From positions 1-7,059 of the forward strand of contig CAMLRJ010000177.1 of the NCBI GenBank assembly GCA_946482345.1: a DNA stretch of 7,059 bases, read 5' to 3'. The notes under the pieces were generated by a model, which did no database searches, had not been told where the DNA came from, and worked only from the letters and a program-made list of their open reading frames with translations. This stretch comes from an uncultured Cellvibrio sp. (GTDB lineage Bacteria; Pseudomonadota; Gammaproteobacteria; Pseudomonadales; Cellvibrionaceae). The translations under genes and the position numbers were made by a program. Positions 1-7,059 of the stretch are shown piece after piece; position 1 is the first letter of the stretch; each line of letters begins with the position of its first letter.

Positions 1-3000
1 TGGATTTGAATGCGCCTGACATTATCGTGCGCAACGAAAAACGTATGCTGCAAGAGGCGGTTGATGCCTTGTTGGATAACGGTCGTCGCGGTCGTGCGAT
101 TACCGGTTCTAACAAGCGTCCATTGAAATCTTTGGCTGACATGATCAAAGGTAAACAAGGTCGTTTCCGTCAAAACTTGCTCGGTAAGCGTGTGGACTAC
201 TCGGGTCGTTCGGTGATCGTGGTAGGTCCAACCTTGCGTCTGCACCAGTGCGGTCTGCCGAAGAAAATGGCTTTGGAGCTCTTCAAGCCCTTTATCTTCA
301 GCAAGCTTGAATTGCGTGGTTTAGCGACGACTATTAAAGCCGCCAAGAAAATGGTTGAACGCGAAGACCCAATCGTTTGGGATATCCTCGACGAAGTCAT
401 CCGCGAACATCCAGTACTTCTGAACCGTGCACCTACACTTCACCGTTTGGGTATCCAGGCGTTTGAACCTGTATTGATTGAAGGTAAGGCCATTCAATTG
501 CACCCGCTCGTTTGTTCTGCGTACAACGCTGACTTTGACGGTGACCAAATGGCTGTTCACGTACCGCTGACACTGGAAGCCCAGTTGGAAGCGCGTGCTC
601 TTATGATGTCCACTAACAACATTCTCTCTCCTGCTTCCGGTGAGCCGATTATCGTTCCGTCACAAGACGTGGTATTGGGCTTGTACTGGATGACTCGTGA
701 GCGCATCAACGCTTTGGGCGAAGGTATGCGTTTTGCGGATACAGCTGAAGTGTCCCGCGCTTACTATTCCAAACAAGTGGATCTGCAAGCGCGCATCAAG
801 GTGCGTTTGACCGAGACATTGATTGGCGAAGAAGGCGAAAGAACGACTGAGACCCGTTTGGTTGATACCACCGTTGGTCGTGTGTTGTTGTGGGAAATTG
901 TTCCTGCGGGCATCCCATTGGAAATGATCAACAAACCAATGAAGAAGAAGGCGATCTCTGCTGTGATCAACTACTGTTATCGTGTAGTTGGTTTGAAAGC
1001 CACCGTTATTTTTGCCGATAAATTGATGTACACAGGTTATGCCTTCTCTACTCGTTCGGGTTCGTCTATTGGTGTGAATGACTTCACTATCCCGGCTGCC
1101 AAAGTCGAGATCATCGCGCGTGCCGATGCTGAAGTGAAAGATATTGAAACCCAATATGCTTCCGGTCTGGTAACTCAGGGTGAGAAATACAACAAGGTGA
1201 TCGATATCTGGTCTCGTGCCAATGATTTGGTTGCCAAGTCGATGATGGAGGGTATTTCCAAAGAAACAGTAATCAACCGTGAAGGTAAAGAAGAATTACA
1301 AGATTCTTTCAACTCGGTTTATATGTACGCCGACTCGGGTGCGCGTGGTTCGCCAGCACAGATCCGTCAATTGGCGGGTATGCGTGGTTTGATGGCGCGT
1401 CCGGATGGTTCGATTATCGAAACACCGATTAAAGCTAACTTCCGTGAAGGTTTGAACGTACTCCAGTACTTCATCTCAACTCACGGTGCTCGTAAAGGTT
1501 TGGCGGATACCGCTCTGAAAACCGCAAACTCAGGTTACCTGACTCGTCGTTTGGTTGATGTCGCTCAGGATCTTGTTGTCACCATGCAGGATTGTGGTAC
1601 CGATGAAGGTTTGACCATGTCGCCGGTTATTGAAGGCGGTGATGTTATTGAATCTCTGGGTGATCGTATTCTGGGTCGTATTATTGCTCGTGATGTTATC
1701 CGTCCGGGCAGCGATGAGATTCTGGTTCCTGCCGGTACTATGATTGATGAAGCCTGGGTTGAGCGCGTAGAAGCCATGGGTATCGACGAAGTTCTCGTAC
1801 GTTCGCCGATTACTTGCGATGCTCGCAATGGTATTTGTTCTATGTGTTACGGCCGTGACCTGGCTCGTGGTCATCGTGTTAACGCCGGTGAAGCGGTGGG
1901 TGTTATCGCTGCACAATCTATCGGTGAACCTGGAACCCAGTTGACCATGCGTACCTTCCACATTGGGGGTGCGGCATCAAGAGCGTCTGCTGCTGACAGT
2001 GTTCAAGTGAAGCAAGAAGGTACTATCCGCTTGTTGAACGTTAAGGTTGTTAGCAACCCAGCCGGTAATCTGGTTGCGGTTTCCCGTTCAGGTGAATTGG
2101 CGGTTGCAGATGCTAGTGGTCGTGAACGTGAGCGTTACAAGATTCCTTACGGTGCGTTGATCACGGTAAAAGATGGCGAAGCTGTCAAAGGTGGCCAGAT
2201 CGTCGCCAAGTGGGATCCGCATACTCACCCGATCGTATCGGAAGTGGCGGGTACAGTTGCTTTCTCTGGTATGGAAGACGGCTTGTCTATTCGTCGTCAA
2301 ACCGATGAGCTGACAGGCTTGAGTTCTATTGAAGTATTGGATCCAGCCGAGCGTCCATCTGCCGGTAAAGATTTACGTCCTGCTGTGACTTTGGTTGATG
2401 CCAAGGGTAAGGAATTATTCCTTGCTAACACCAACGTGCCGGCGCATTACATGTTGCCATCGAAAGCGATTTTGAGTATCAACAATGGTGACACCATTAA
2501 TGTGGGTGACATTATTGCCCGTATCCCGCAAGAGGGATCGAAAACCCGTGATATCACCGGTGGTCTGCCTCGTGTTGCTGACTTATTCGAAGCGCGTAAG
2601 CCAAAAGAGCCTGCCATTCTTGCAGAAATCAGCGGTACTGTGAGCTTTGGTAAAGAAACCAAAGGCAAGCGCCGTCTGATAATTACTCCAACAGATGGTC
2701 AGTTGCTTGACGATGGATCAACCCATTACGAAGTGTTGATTCCAAAGCATCGCCAGTTAACCGTGTTTGAAGGTGAAATGGTTGCCAAAGGTGAGGTGGT
2801 ATCCGATGGTCCGCCAAATCCGCACGACATTTTGCGTTTGCAGGGAGTTGAAGCTCTGGCTCGTTATATCACCAATGAAATTCAAGACGTTTATCGTCTG
2901 CAAGGTGTGAAGATCAACGACAAGCACATTGAGACAATTGTTCGTCAGATGTTGCGTAAAGTTGAAATCATCACCATGGGTGATTCAAGCTTTGTTAAAG

Positions 3001-3374
3001 GTGAGCAGGTCGAGTTCGTTCACGTGCTTGAAGAAAATGAAAAGCTGCGCGCAGAAGATCGTCAGCCAGCACAGTATGAGCGTTTATTACTGGGTATTAC
3101 CAAAGCTTCTCTGGCGACAGAGTCCTTCATTTCCGCGGCGTCGTTCCAGGAGACAACCCGTGTTCTGACGGAAGCTGCGGTAACCGGAAAGAAAGATACT
3201 CTGCGTGGGCTGAAAGAAAATGTGGTGGTGGGTCGCCTGATTCCTGCGGGTACAGGGCTTGCCTATCACAATGACCGCAAGCGTAGACGTGAAGAGGCTA
3301 TGTCGGATGTGGGTGTGAGTGCAGAAGATGTTGAAGCAGCACTGACAGAAGCTTTGAAACTGAGTGTTAACTAG
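1..3374 (+). CDS. rpoC: RNA polymerase beta' subunit, 5'-truncated
   Basis: This is the largest subunit of the core RNA polymerase and carries the catalytic centre for DNA-templated RNA synthesis. The reading frame is open from base 3, so the gene begins upstream. Numbering residues from the codon at base 6, adding 284 gives the E. coli position, so roughly the first 283 residues (clamp, first zinc site) are missing. Visible landmarks are the Mg-binding NADFDGDQ at residues 174-181 (bases 525-548), the bridge helix around 485-520, the second zinc site C530, C604, C611 and C614, the trigger-loop region with H652 (E. coli H936), and a long trigger-loop insertion between about 659 and 846, matching the proteobacterial SI3 in length. 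The tail after the conserved NDRKRRRE stretch is short and variable, as is usual. It stops at TAG with an in-frame TAA two codons later (3378-3380). No frameshift or missing key residue was seen. rpoB is expected upstream. Identification is near certain from near-identity to remembered E. coli RpoC blocks. Confidence 0.99.
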   Translation, partial: DLNAPDIIVRNEKRMLQEAVDALLDNGRRGRAITGSNKRPLKSLADMIKGKQGRFRQNLLGKRVDYSGRSVIVVGPTLRLHQCGLPKKMALELFKPFIFSKLELRGLATTIKAAKKMVEREDPIVWDILDEVIREHPVLLNRAPTLHRLGIQAFEPVLIEGKAIQLHPLVCSAYNADFDGDQMAVHVPLTLEAQLEARALMMSTNNILSPASGEPIIVPSQDVVLGLYWMTRERINALGEGMRFADTAEVSRAYYSKQVDLQARIKVRLTETLIGEEGERTTETRLVDTTVGRVLLWEIVPAGIPLEMINKPMKKKAISAVINYCYRVVGLKATVIFADKLMYTGYAFSTRSGSSIGVNDFTIPAAKVEIIARADAEVKDIETQYASGLVTQGEKYNKVIDIWSRANDLVAKSMMEGISKETVINREGKEELQDSFNSVYMYADSGARGSPAQIRQLAGMRGLMARPDGSIIETPIKANFREGLNVLQYFISTHGARKGLADTALKTANSGYLTRRLVDVAQDLVVTMQDCGTDEGLTMSPVIEGGDVIESLGDRILGRIIARDVIRPGSDEILVPAGTMIDEAWVERVEAMGIDEVLVRSPITCDARNGICSMCYGRDLARGHRVNAGEAVGVIAAQSIGEPGTQLTMRTFHIGGAASRASAADSVQVKQEGTIRLLNVKVVSNPAGNLVAVSRSGELAVADASGRERERYKIPYGALITVKDGEAVKGGQIVAKWDPHTHPIVSEVAGTVAFSGMEDGLSIRRQTDELTGLSSIEVLDPAERPSAGKDLRPAVTLVDAKGKELFLANTNVPAHYMLPSKAILSINNGDTINVGDIIARIPQEGSKTRDITGGLPRVADLFEARKPKEPAILAEISGTVSFGKETKGKRRLIITPTDGQLLDDGSTHYEVLIPKHRQLTVFEGEMVAKGEVVSDGPPNPHDILRLQGVEALARYITNEIQDVYRLQGVKINDKHIETIVRQMLRKVEIITMGDSSFVKGEQVEFVHVLEENEKLRAEDRQPAQYERLLLGITKASLATESFISAASFQETTRVLTEAAVTGKKDTLRGLKENVVVGRLIPAGTGLAYHNDRKRRREEAMSDVGVSAEDVEAALTEALKLSVN

Positions 3375-3383
3375 AAATAAGTT

Positions 3384-3402
3384 AAACCAGGTTTTCTGGT
3401 TT
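3384..3402 (+). repeat. Small hairpin just after rpoC
   Basis: A perfect 7-bp inverted repeat pairs AAACCAG (3384-3390) with CTGGTTT (3396-3402) around the 5-base loop GTTTT. It begins ten bases after the rpoC stop and lies nine bases before the stronger terminator hairpin. Only a short T stretch (to 3403) follows, so it is a weak terminator at best. It may instead assist the next hairpin or protect the rpoC 3' end from exonucleases. The pairing is seen directly; the role is inference. Confidence 0.6.
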
Positions 3403-3411
3403 TCCTGAAAG

Positions 3412-3437
3412 GGGTTGGCTAAAACCAACCCTTTTTT
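3412..3437 (+). terminator. Intrinsic terminator of rpoB-rpoC transcript
   Basis: GGGTTGG (3412-3418) pairs perfectly with CCAACCC (3425-3431) around the loop CTAAAA and is followed at once by six T (3432-3437). This is the standard factor-independent terminator layout, 38 bases after the rpoC stop. The A bases before the stem can also pair with part of the T run. It implies that most polymerase ends here and that the str operon is started from its own promoter 33 bases further on. How much read-through occurs cannot be judged from sequence. Confidence 0.88.
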
Positions 3438-3440
3438 AAT

Positions 3441-3469
3441 GTTGATTGTAGAAATGGTTTGCAATCAAC
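3441..3469. promoter_or_regulatory. Perfect 8-bp dyad abutting the str promoter -35
   Basis: GTTGATTG (3441-3448) is an exact reverse complement of CAATCAAC (3462-3469), with 13 bases between. The half-site centres are 21 bp apart, about two helical turns, so two bound subunits would lie on the same DNA face. The right half ends on the base before the -35 box, and the pair spans roughly -63 to -35 relative to the likely start at 3504. That is where activators or the polymerase alpha C-terminal domains bind. The region is A/T-rich and could equally act as an UP element. A transcribed hairpin in terminator read-through RNA is another reading. No known regulator is recognised. Confidence 0.5.
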
Positions 3470-3504
3470 TTGACGGCGGTCTGGCGCATCAATAGAATGC
3501 GCCA
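3470..3504 (+). promoter_or_regulatory. str operon promoter, sigma70 type, rRNA-like discriminator
   Basis: TTGACG (3470-3475) and TAGAAT (3493-3498) are separated by the optimal 17 bases, each one mismatch from consensus. The bases after the -10 read GCGCCAC, the same GC-rich discriminator as I remember from E. coli rrnB P1. GC-rich discriminators make the open complex unstable and are a hallmark of promoters repressed by ppGpp and DksA in starvation, so growth-rate control of this operon is expected. A likely start is A3504, six bases after the -10. This is the only strong promoter match noticed near rpsL, and it lies after the rpoC terminator, as expected for an independent ribosomal protein operon. 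Confidence 0.85.
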
Positions 3505-3595
3505 CCCGCTTTTTAGAGCGGGAGTCTCGTTTTTAGAGGCTTTCATTAAAGAAACCTGCCTTGATTCAAGGCGATTTATTTTGGAGTTTAGTTTC
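3504..3595 (+). promoter_or_regulatory. str mRNA 5' leader with three small hairpins
   Basis: The inferred leader of about 92 bases holds three consecutive stem-loops. Hairpin 1 pairs CCCGCT (3505-3510) with AGCGGG (3517-3522). Hairpin 2 pairs AGTCTC (3523-3528) with GAGGCT (3536-3541), with one G-U pair. Hairpin 3 pairs GCCTTG (3558-3563) with CAAGGC (3567-3572), eleven bases before the Shine-Dalgarno GGAG. Hairpins 1 and 2 share TTTTTAGAG at 3510-3518 and 3530-3538, a 20-base period, although their stems differ. AGGC (3537-3540) could alternatively pair with GCCT (3558-3561), which would break hairpins 2 and 3. I recall an Rfam family of pseudomonad rpsL leaders that this might belong to, but could not compare. 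Pairings are direct; a regulatory role is inference. Confidence 0.6.
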
Positions 3596-3967
3596 ATGGC
3601 AACGATCAACCAGTTGGTTCGTAAGCCGAGAAAACGTAAGGTAGAGAAGAGCGACGTTCCTGCATTGCAAGGCAATCCGCAAAAGCGTGGTGTTTGTACC
3701 CGCGTTTATACCACTACACCGAAAAAGCCAAACTCGGCACTGCGTAAAGTGTGCCGCGTTCGTTTGACCAATGGCTTTGAAGTGACCTCTTACATTGGTG
3801 GTGAAGGGCATAATCTGCAAGAGCATAGTGTGGTGCTTATCCGTGGTGGTCGTGTGAAAGATCTTCCCGGTGTTCGTTATCACACAGTACGCGGTTCACT
3901 GGATACATCCGGTGTTACCAAGCGTAAGCAGGGTCGTTCCAAATACGGTGCCAAGCGCCCCAAATAA
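3596..3967 (+). CDS. rpsL: 30S ribosomal protein S12
   Basis: S12 sits at the interface of the 30S subunit near the decoding centre, contacts 16S rRNA helices 18, 27 and 44, and helps set decoding accuracy. The ATG at 3596 is chosen because the product starts [15 protein letters not shown], the universal S12 start, and gives 123 residues against 124 in E. coli. Shine-Dalgarno GGAG lies at 3583-3586, nine bases upstream. The frame stays open back to 3470, but that part is promoter and leader. The conserved [13 protein letters not shown] block (39-51) is present, with K43 and K88, the residues most often changed in streptomycin resistance, both in the sensitive form. D89, the aspartate methylthiolated by RimO in E. 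coli, is present. It is the first gene of the str operon, 221 bases after rpoC. Nothing in it is abnormal. Confidence 0.99.
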   Translation: MATINQLVRKPRKRKVEKSDVPALQGNPQKRGVCTRVYTTTPKKPNSALRKVCRVRLTNGFEVTSYIGGEGHNLQEHSVVLIRGGRVKDLPGVRYHTVRGSLDTSGVTKRKQGRSKYGAKRPK

Positions 3968-4526
<559 letters not shown>

Positions 4527-4544
4527 GTTACGCGATAAGGTCTA

Positions 4545-4575
4545 AAAAGGCAGCTTGGCTGCCTTTTACCTTTTT
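4545..4575 (+). terminator. Terminator-like hairpin between rpsG and fusA
   Basis: AAAAGGCAG (4545-4553) pairs perfectly with CTGCCTTTT (4559-4567) around CTTGG, and one further C-G pair is possible at the loop. The 3' arm ends in four T, followed by ACC and five more T (4571-4575). It looks like an intrinsic terminator with an interrupted T run, placed inside what should be one operon, 18 bases after the rpsG stop. It may lower transcription into fusA, act as an attenuator, or mark a processing or mRNA-stability site. I saw no convincing new promoter before fusA, which argues that read-through must be substantial. Confidence 0.65.
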
Positions 4576-4590
4576 GACGATTTGAGATTT

Positions 4591-4595
4591 GGGGA
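4591..4595 (+). promoter_or_regulatory. fusA ribosome binding site
   Basis: GGGGA, eight bases before GTG 4604, is the best Shine-Dalgarno match in the spacer and supports the GTG start. The upstream in-frame TTG at 4589 overlaps this element and would add five residues (MGIIT) absent from the family. The match is weaker than those before rpsG and tuf. Confidence 0.6.
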
Positions 4596-4603
4596 TAATC
4601 ACA

Positions 4604-6721
4604 GTGGCTCGTAAAACTCCTATTGCACGCTACCGCAATATAGGTATTTGTGCGCATGTCGATGCTGGTAAAACTACCACCACCGAGCGTGTTTTGTTTT
4701 ACACCGGGCTGACCCACAAAATTGGTGAAGTGCACAATGGTGCGGCAACCACCGATTGGATGCCTCAGGAGCAGGAGCGCGGCATTACGATTACGTCTGC
4801 AGCAATCACGACTTTCTGGAAAGGCATGGCTGCACAGTTTGATGAGCATCGTATTAACGTTATTGATACACCCGGCCACGTGGATTTCACTATTGAAGTT
4901 GAGCGTTCATTGCGTGTGCTGGATGGTGCGGTGGTTGTACTTTGCGGTTCTTCAGGCGTTCAGCCTCAGACTGAAACTGTATGGCGTCAAGCTAATAAAT
5001 ACCAAGTCCCGCGTATTGTGTTCGTCAACAAAATGGACCGTACCGGCGCCAACTACCTGCGTGTAGTTGAGCAATTAAAAACCCGTTTAGGCGCTAATCC
5101 TGTTCCAGTGCAAATGACTATTGGTTCTGAAGATAGCTTCAAGGGTGTGGTTGATCTGGTCAAGATGCAAGCCATTATCTGGAATGAAGAAGATCAGGGT
5201 ATGACCTTCAGCTATACATCCATTCCAGCAGATCTGCTCGAACAGTGCCAAAAAATGCGAGAACAATTAATTGAGTCGGCGGCAGAGGCCTCTGAAGACT
5301 TGATGGAAAAGTATCTTGGTGGCGAAGAGTTGACCGAGGTAGAAATTAAAGCGGGTATTCGTGCTCGTACCTTGTCTGGTGAGATTATCCCGGTTATTGG
5401 AGGTTCGGCCTTCAAAAACAAGGGCGTGCAAGCCATGTTGGATGCGGTAATTGAATATTTACCTGCTCCGACAGAGGTAAAACCTATAGAGGGATTACTC
5501 GAAGATGGTGAAACAATGCAGTCGCGTAAGGCAAGTGATGATGAGCCTTTTTCGGCATTGGCTTTCAAGATTGCGACTGATCCGTTTGTCGGTACTTTAA
5601 CCTTTATCCGTGTCTATTCAGGCATGTTGAGTTCAGGTGATGCTGTCTTCAATTCGGTTAAGGGGCGTAAAGAGCGCATCGGGCGCATGGTGCAAATGCA
5701 TGCCAACGAGCGCAGTGAGATTAAAGAAGTTTTAGCGGGTGATATTGCTGCGGTGATAGGTCTCAAGGATGTCACAACCGGGGATACTTTGTGTGATCCC
5801 TCAAAAATTATCACGCTGGAGCGCATGGATTTTCCAGAGCCTGTGATTCACGTTGCGGTTGAGCCGAAAACTAAAGCGGATCAGGAAAAAATGGGTGTTG
5901 CTCTTGGTAAATTGGCCCAGGAGGATCCGTCTTTCCGTGTAAAAACAGATGAAGAGACTGGTCAAACTATCATAGGTGGTATGGGTGAGTTGCACCTGGA
6001 TATCATTATTGACCGCATGCGTCGTGAGTTTAACGTTGAGGCGAACATAGGTAAGCCGCAAGTAGCTTATCGGGAAGCTATACGTAACAAGTGTGAAATT
6101 GAAGGCAAGTTTATTCGTCAATCAGGTGGGCGGGGGCAGTACGGCCACTGCTGGATTCGCTTTGAGCCGGGTGAGGACGAAAATGCTGAAGGTTTGGAAT
6201 TTGTAAATGAATTGGTCGGCGGTGTGGTGCCCAAGGAATATGTGCCCGCAATTCAAAAGGGTATCGCCGAGCAAATGCAGAATGGTGTTTTGGCGGGTTA
6301 CCCTTTGCTGGGCTTGAAGGCAAGCGTATTTGATGGTTCGTATCATGATGTTGACTCATCCGAAATGGCCTTTAAAATCGCCGCTTCTATGGCGACCAAG
6401 AAACTTGCGCAACATGGTGGCGCGGTGTTGCTTGAGCCAATCATGAAGGTCGAGGTGGTAACGCCCGAGGCCAACATGGGGGATGTGGTGGGTGATCTAA
6501 ACCGTCGCCGTGGTTTGATTCTGGGGATGGACGAAAACGTCAGCGGCAAGGTTATTGATGCTGAAGTTCCATTGGCAGAAATGTTTGGTTATGCAACCTC
6601 TTTGCGTTCTGCAACCCAGGGGCGTGCAACCTACACCATGGAGTTCCTGAAATATCAGGAAGCTCCACGCAATGTAGCTGATGAGATCATCGGCAAAAAC
6701 AAAGTTAGAGATCTTGAATAA
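4604..6721 (+). CDS. fusA: Elongation factor G, pseudomonad EF-G1A-like
   Basis: EF-G is the cytosolic GTPase that drives tRNA-mRNA translocation and, with RRF, ribosome recycling. Starting at GTG 4604 gives 705 residues beginning [14 protein letters not shown], matching the usual EF-G start and length (704 in E. coli). GTPase motifs are AHVDAGKT (17-24), RGITI (59-63), DTPGH (88-92), NKMD (142-145) and GSA (267-269), with a G' insert in between. Domain II follows from about residue 310, and domain IV carries [10 protein letters not shown] (506-515) and the tip loop SYHDVDSSE (579-587). The C-terminal domain ends in a short charged tail. Domain IV and the tail resemble remembered Pseudomonas EF-G1A more than E. 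coli EF-G. Six ATA codons (for example in NIGIC, KPIEG and EANIGK) against only one noticed in rpoC suggest weaker codon optimisation. All catalytic residues are intact. Confidence 0.98.
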   Translation: MARKTPIARYRNIGICAHVDAGKTTTTERVLFYTGLTHKIGEVHNGAATTDWMPQEQERGITITSAAITTFWKGMAAQFDEHRINVIDTPGHVDFTIEVERSLRVLDGAVVVLCGSSGVQPQTETVWRQANKYQVPRIVFVNKMDRTGANYLRVVEQLKTRLGANPVPVQMTIGSEDSFKGVVDLVKMQAIIWNEEDQGMTFSYTSIPADLLEQCQKMREQLIESAAEASEDLMEKYLGGEELTEVEIKAGIRARTLSGEIIPVIGGSAFKNKGVQAMLDAVIEYLPAPTEVKPIEGLLEDGETMQSRKASDDEPFSALAFKIATDPFVGTLTFIRVYSGMLSSGDAVFNSVKGRKERIGRMVQMHANERSEIKEVLAGDIAAVIGLKDVTTGDTLCDPSKIITLERMDFPEPVIHVAVEPKTKADQEKMGVALGKLAQEDPSFRVKTDEETGQTIIGGMGELHLDIIIDRMRREFNVEANIGKPQVAYREAIRNKCEIEGKFIRQSGGRGQYGHCWIRFEPGEDENAEGLEFVNELVGGVVPKEYVPAIQKGIAEQMQNGVLAGYPLLGLKASVFDGSYHDVDSSEMAFKIAASMATKKLAQHGGAVLLEPIMKVEVVTPEANMGDVVGDLNRRRGLILGMDENVSGKVIDAEVPLAEMFGYATSLRSATQGRATYTMEFLKYQEAPRNVADEIIGKNKVRDLE

Positions 6722-6740
6722 TTTTACAAATCATCTTGTA

Positions 6741-6745
6741 GAGGA
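6741..6745 (+). promoter_or_regulatory. tuf ribosome binding site
   Basis: GAGGA lies seven bases before GTG 6753, a strong match to the 16S 3' end at good spacing. It fixes the GTG as the tuf start and fits the very high expression expected for EF-Tu. The fusA-tuf gap is only 31 bases, so co-transcription is likely; no good promoter was found in the gap. Confidence 0.75.
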
Positions 6746-6752
6746 CTGAAAA

Positions 6753-7059
6753 GTGGCTAAAGAAAAGTTTGAACGTACGAAGCCCCACGTCAATGTGGGC
6801 ACCATAGGTCACGTAGACCATGGCAAGACAACCCTGACAGCGGCGTTGACGAAAGTCTGTGCCGAGACATGGGGTGGTAAATTTGTTGCTTATGACGGTA
6901 TCGATAACGCACCGGAAGAGCGCGAGCGCGGTATTACGATTAATACCTCACACGTAGAGTACGACTCACCAAGCCGTCACTACGCTCACGTAGATTGTCC
7001 AGGTCACGCCGACTATGTGAAGAACATGATCACCGGTGCTGCCCAGATGGACGGTGCGA
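6753..7059 (+). CDS. tuf: Elongation factor Tu, 3'-truncated
   Basis: EF-Tu delivers aminoacyl-tRNA to the ribosomal A site as a GTP complex and is usually the most abundant cell protein. The window holds 102 complete codons, about a quarter of the usual 394-397 residues, then runs off the end in frame. The start is GTG, read as Met, followed by [19 protein letters not shown], the standard opening. Visible are the P-loop GHVDHGKT (19-26), switch [10 protein letters not shown] with T62, and switch [10 protein letters not shown] (81-88) with catalytic H85. Residues 34-59, between the P-loop and switch I, differ from both E. coli and Pseudomonas and carry C36, W40 and Y47, a normally variable stretch. 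This is the str-operon tuf copy; many gammaproteobacteria carry a second, which cannot be checked here. Confidence 0.98.
   Translation, partial: MAKEKFERTKPHVNVGTIGHVDHGKTTLTAALTKVCAETWGGKFVAYDGIDNAPEERERGITINTSHVEYDSPSRHYAHVDCPGHADYVKNMITGAAQMDGA

Noticed and set aside
2..60. rpoC start at the TTG at base 6
   Set aside because: The frame is open to the window edge and the sequence there matches the middle of RpoC (E. coli about residue 285), so this is truncation and not a start.
660..1154. Long minus-strand ORFs inside rpoC (also 1530-1961 and 3087-3464)
   Set aside because: They are antisense shadows of a strongly coding frame, with no ribosome binding site and no recognisable domain.
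3470..3595. In-frame N-terminal extension of S12 back to a TTG at 3470
   Set aside because: The TTG is the -35 box itself, the extension has no resemblance to S12, and the ATG at 3596 has a Shine-Dalgarno and the family start.
4574..4599. Possible fusA promoter, TTGACG (4574-4579) with GATAAT (4594-4599)
   Set aside because: The spacer is only 14 bases, too short for sigma70, and the start would fall on the GTG codon. GATAAT also overlaps the ribosome binding site region.
4722..5066. Plus-strand ORF in another frame inside fusA
   Set aside because: It overlaps the EF-G GTPase domain, whose frame is certain, and its translation shows no family features.
6714..6742. Possible tuf promoter TTGAAT-17-TGTAGA in the fusA-tuf junction
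   Set aside because: The -10 matches consensus at only three of six positions; co-transcription with fusA is simpler.

Overview
The window is a core housekeeping segment of a gammaproteobacterial chromosome. It holds the 3' end of the rpoB-rpoC unit followed by the str (streptomycin) operon, all on the + strand: rpoC (5' truncated), rpsL (S12), rpsG (S7), fusA (EF-G) and tuf (EF-Tu, 3' truncated). Direct rpoC-rpsL adjacency is the Pseudomonas/Cellvibrio-type arrangement; in E. coli rpoC and rpsL lie far apart. The EF-G resembles the pseudomonad EF-G1A type (for example AHVDAGKT preceded by IC, and a domain IV stretch like GHCWIRF). Base composition looks close to balanced. A Cellvibrionaceae-like or related non-enteric gammaproteobacterium is my best guess from remembered proteins, and I could not test it.

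Layout: bases 1-3374 encode about 1,123 C-terminal residues of RNA polymerase beta'. They include the catalytic NADFDGDQ loop, the bridge helix, the trigger loop with a large insertion, and the second zinc site. The 221-base gap 3375-3595 is densely packed: two tandem hairpins, the second a clear intrinsic terminator; a perfect 8-bp inverted repeat; a strong sigma70-type promoter whose -10 and discriminator closely match rRNA P1 promoters; and a short leader with three small hairpins. Then come rpsL, an 88-base spacer with a GNRA-capped hairpin where E. coli has its S7 feedback site, rpsG, a 77-base spacer with a terminator-like hairpin, fusA with a GTG start, a 31-base spacer, and tuf with a GTG start.

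The genes work together in transcription and translation. The terminator and promoter appear to separate RNA polymerase synthesis from str-operon synthesis. The str operon then supplies two small-subunit proteins and both major elongation GTPases, probably under growth-rate (stringent) control at the promoter and S7 feedback inside the message.

I found no mobile element, CRISPR, tRNA, rRNA or foreign cargo gene, and no evidence for a wholly new system. The parts most worth a second look are non-coding: the dyad abutting the str -35 box, the repeated hairpins at the 5' end of the str leader, and the terminator-like hairpin between rpsG and fusA. No gene-free stretch exceeds 300 bases.
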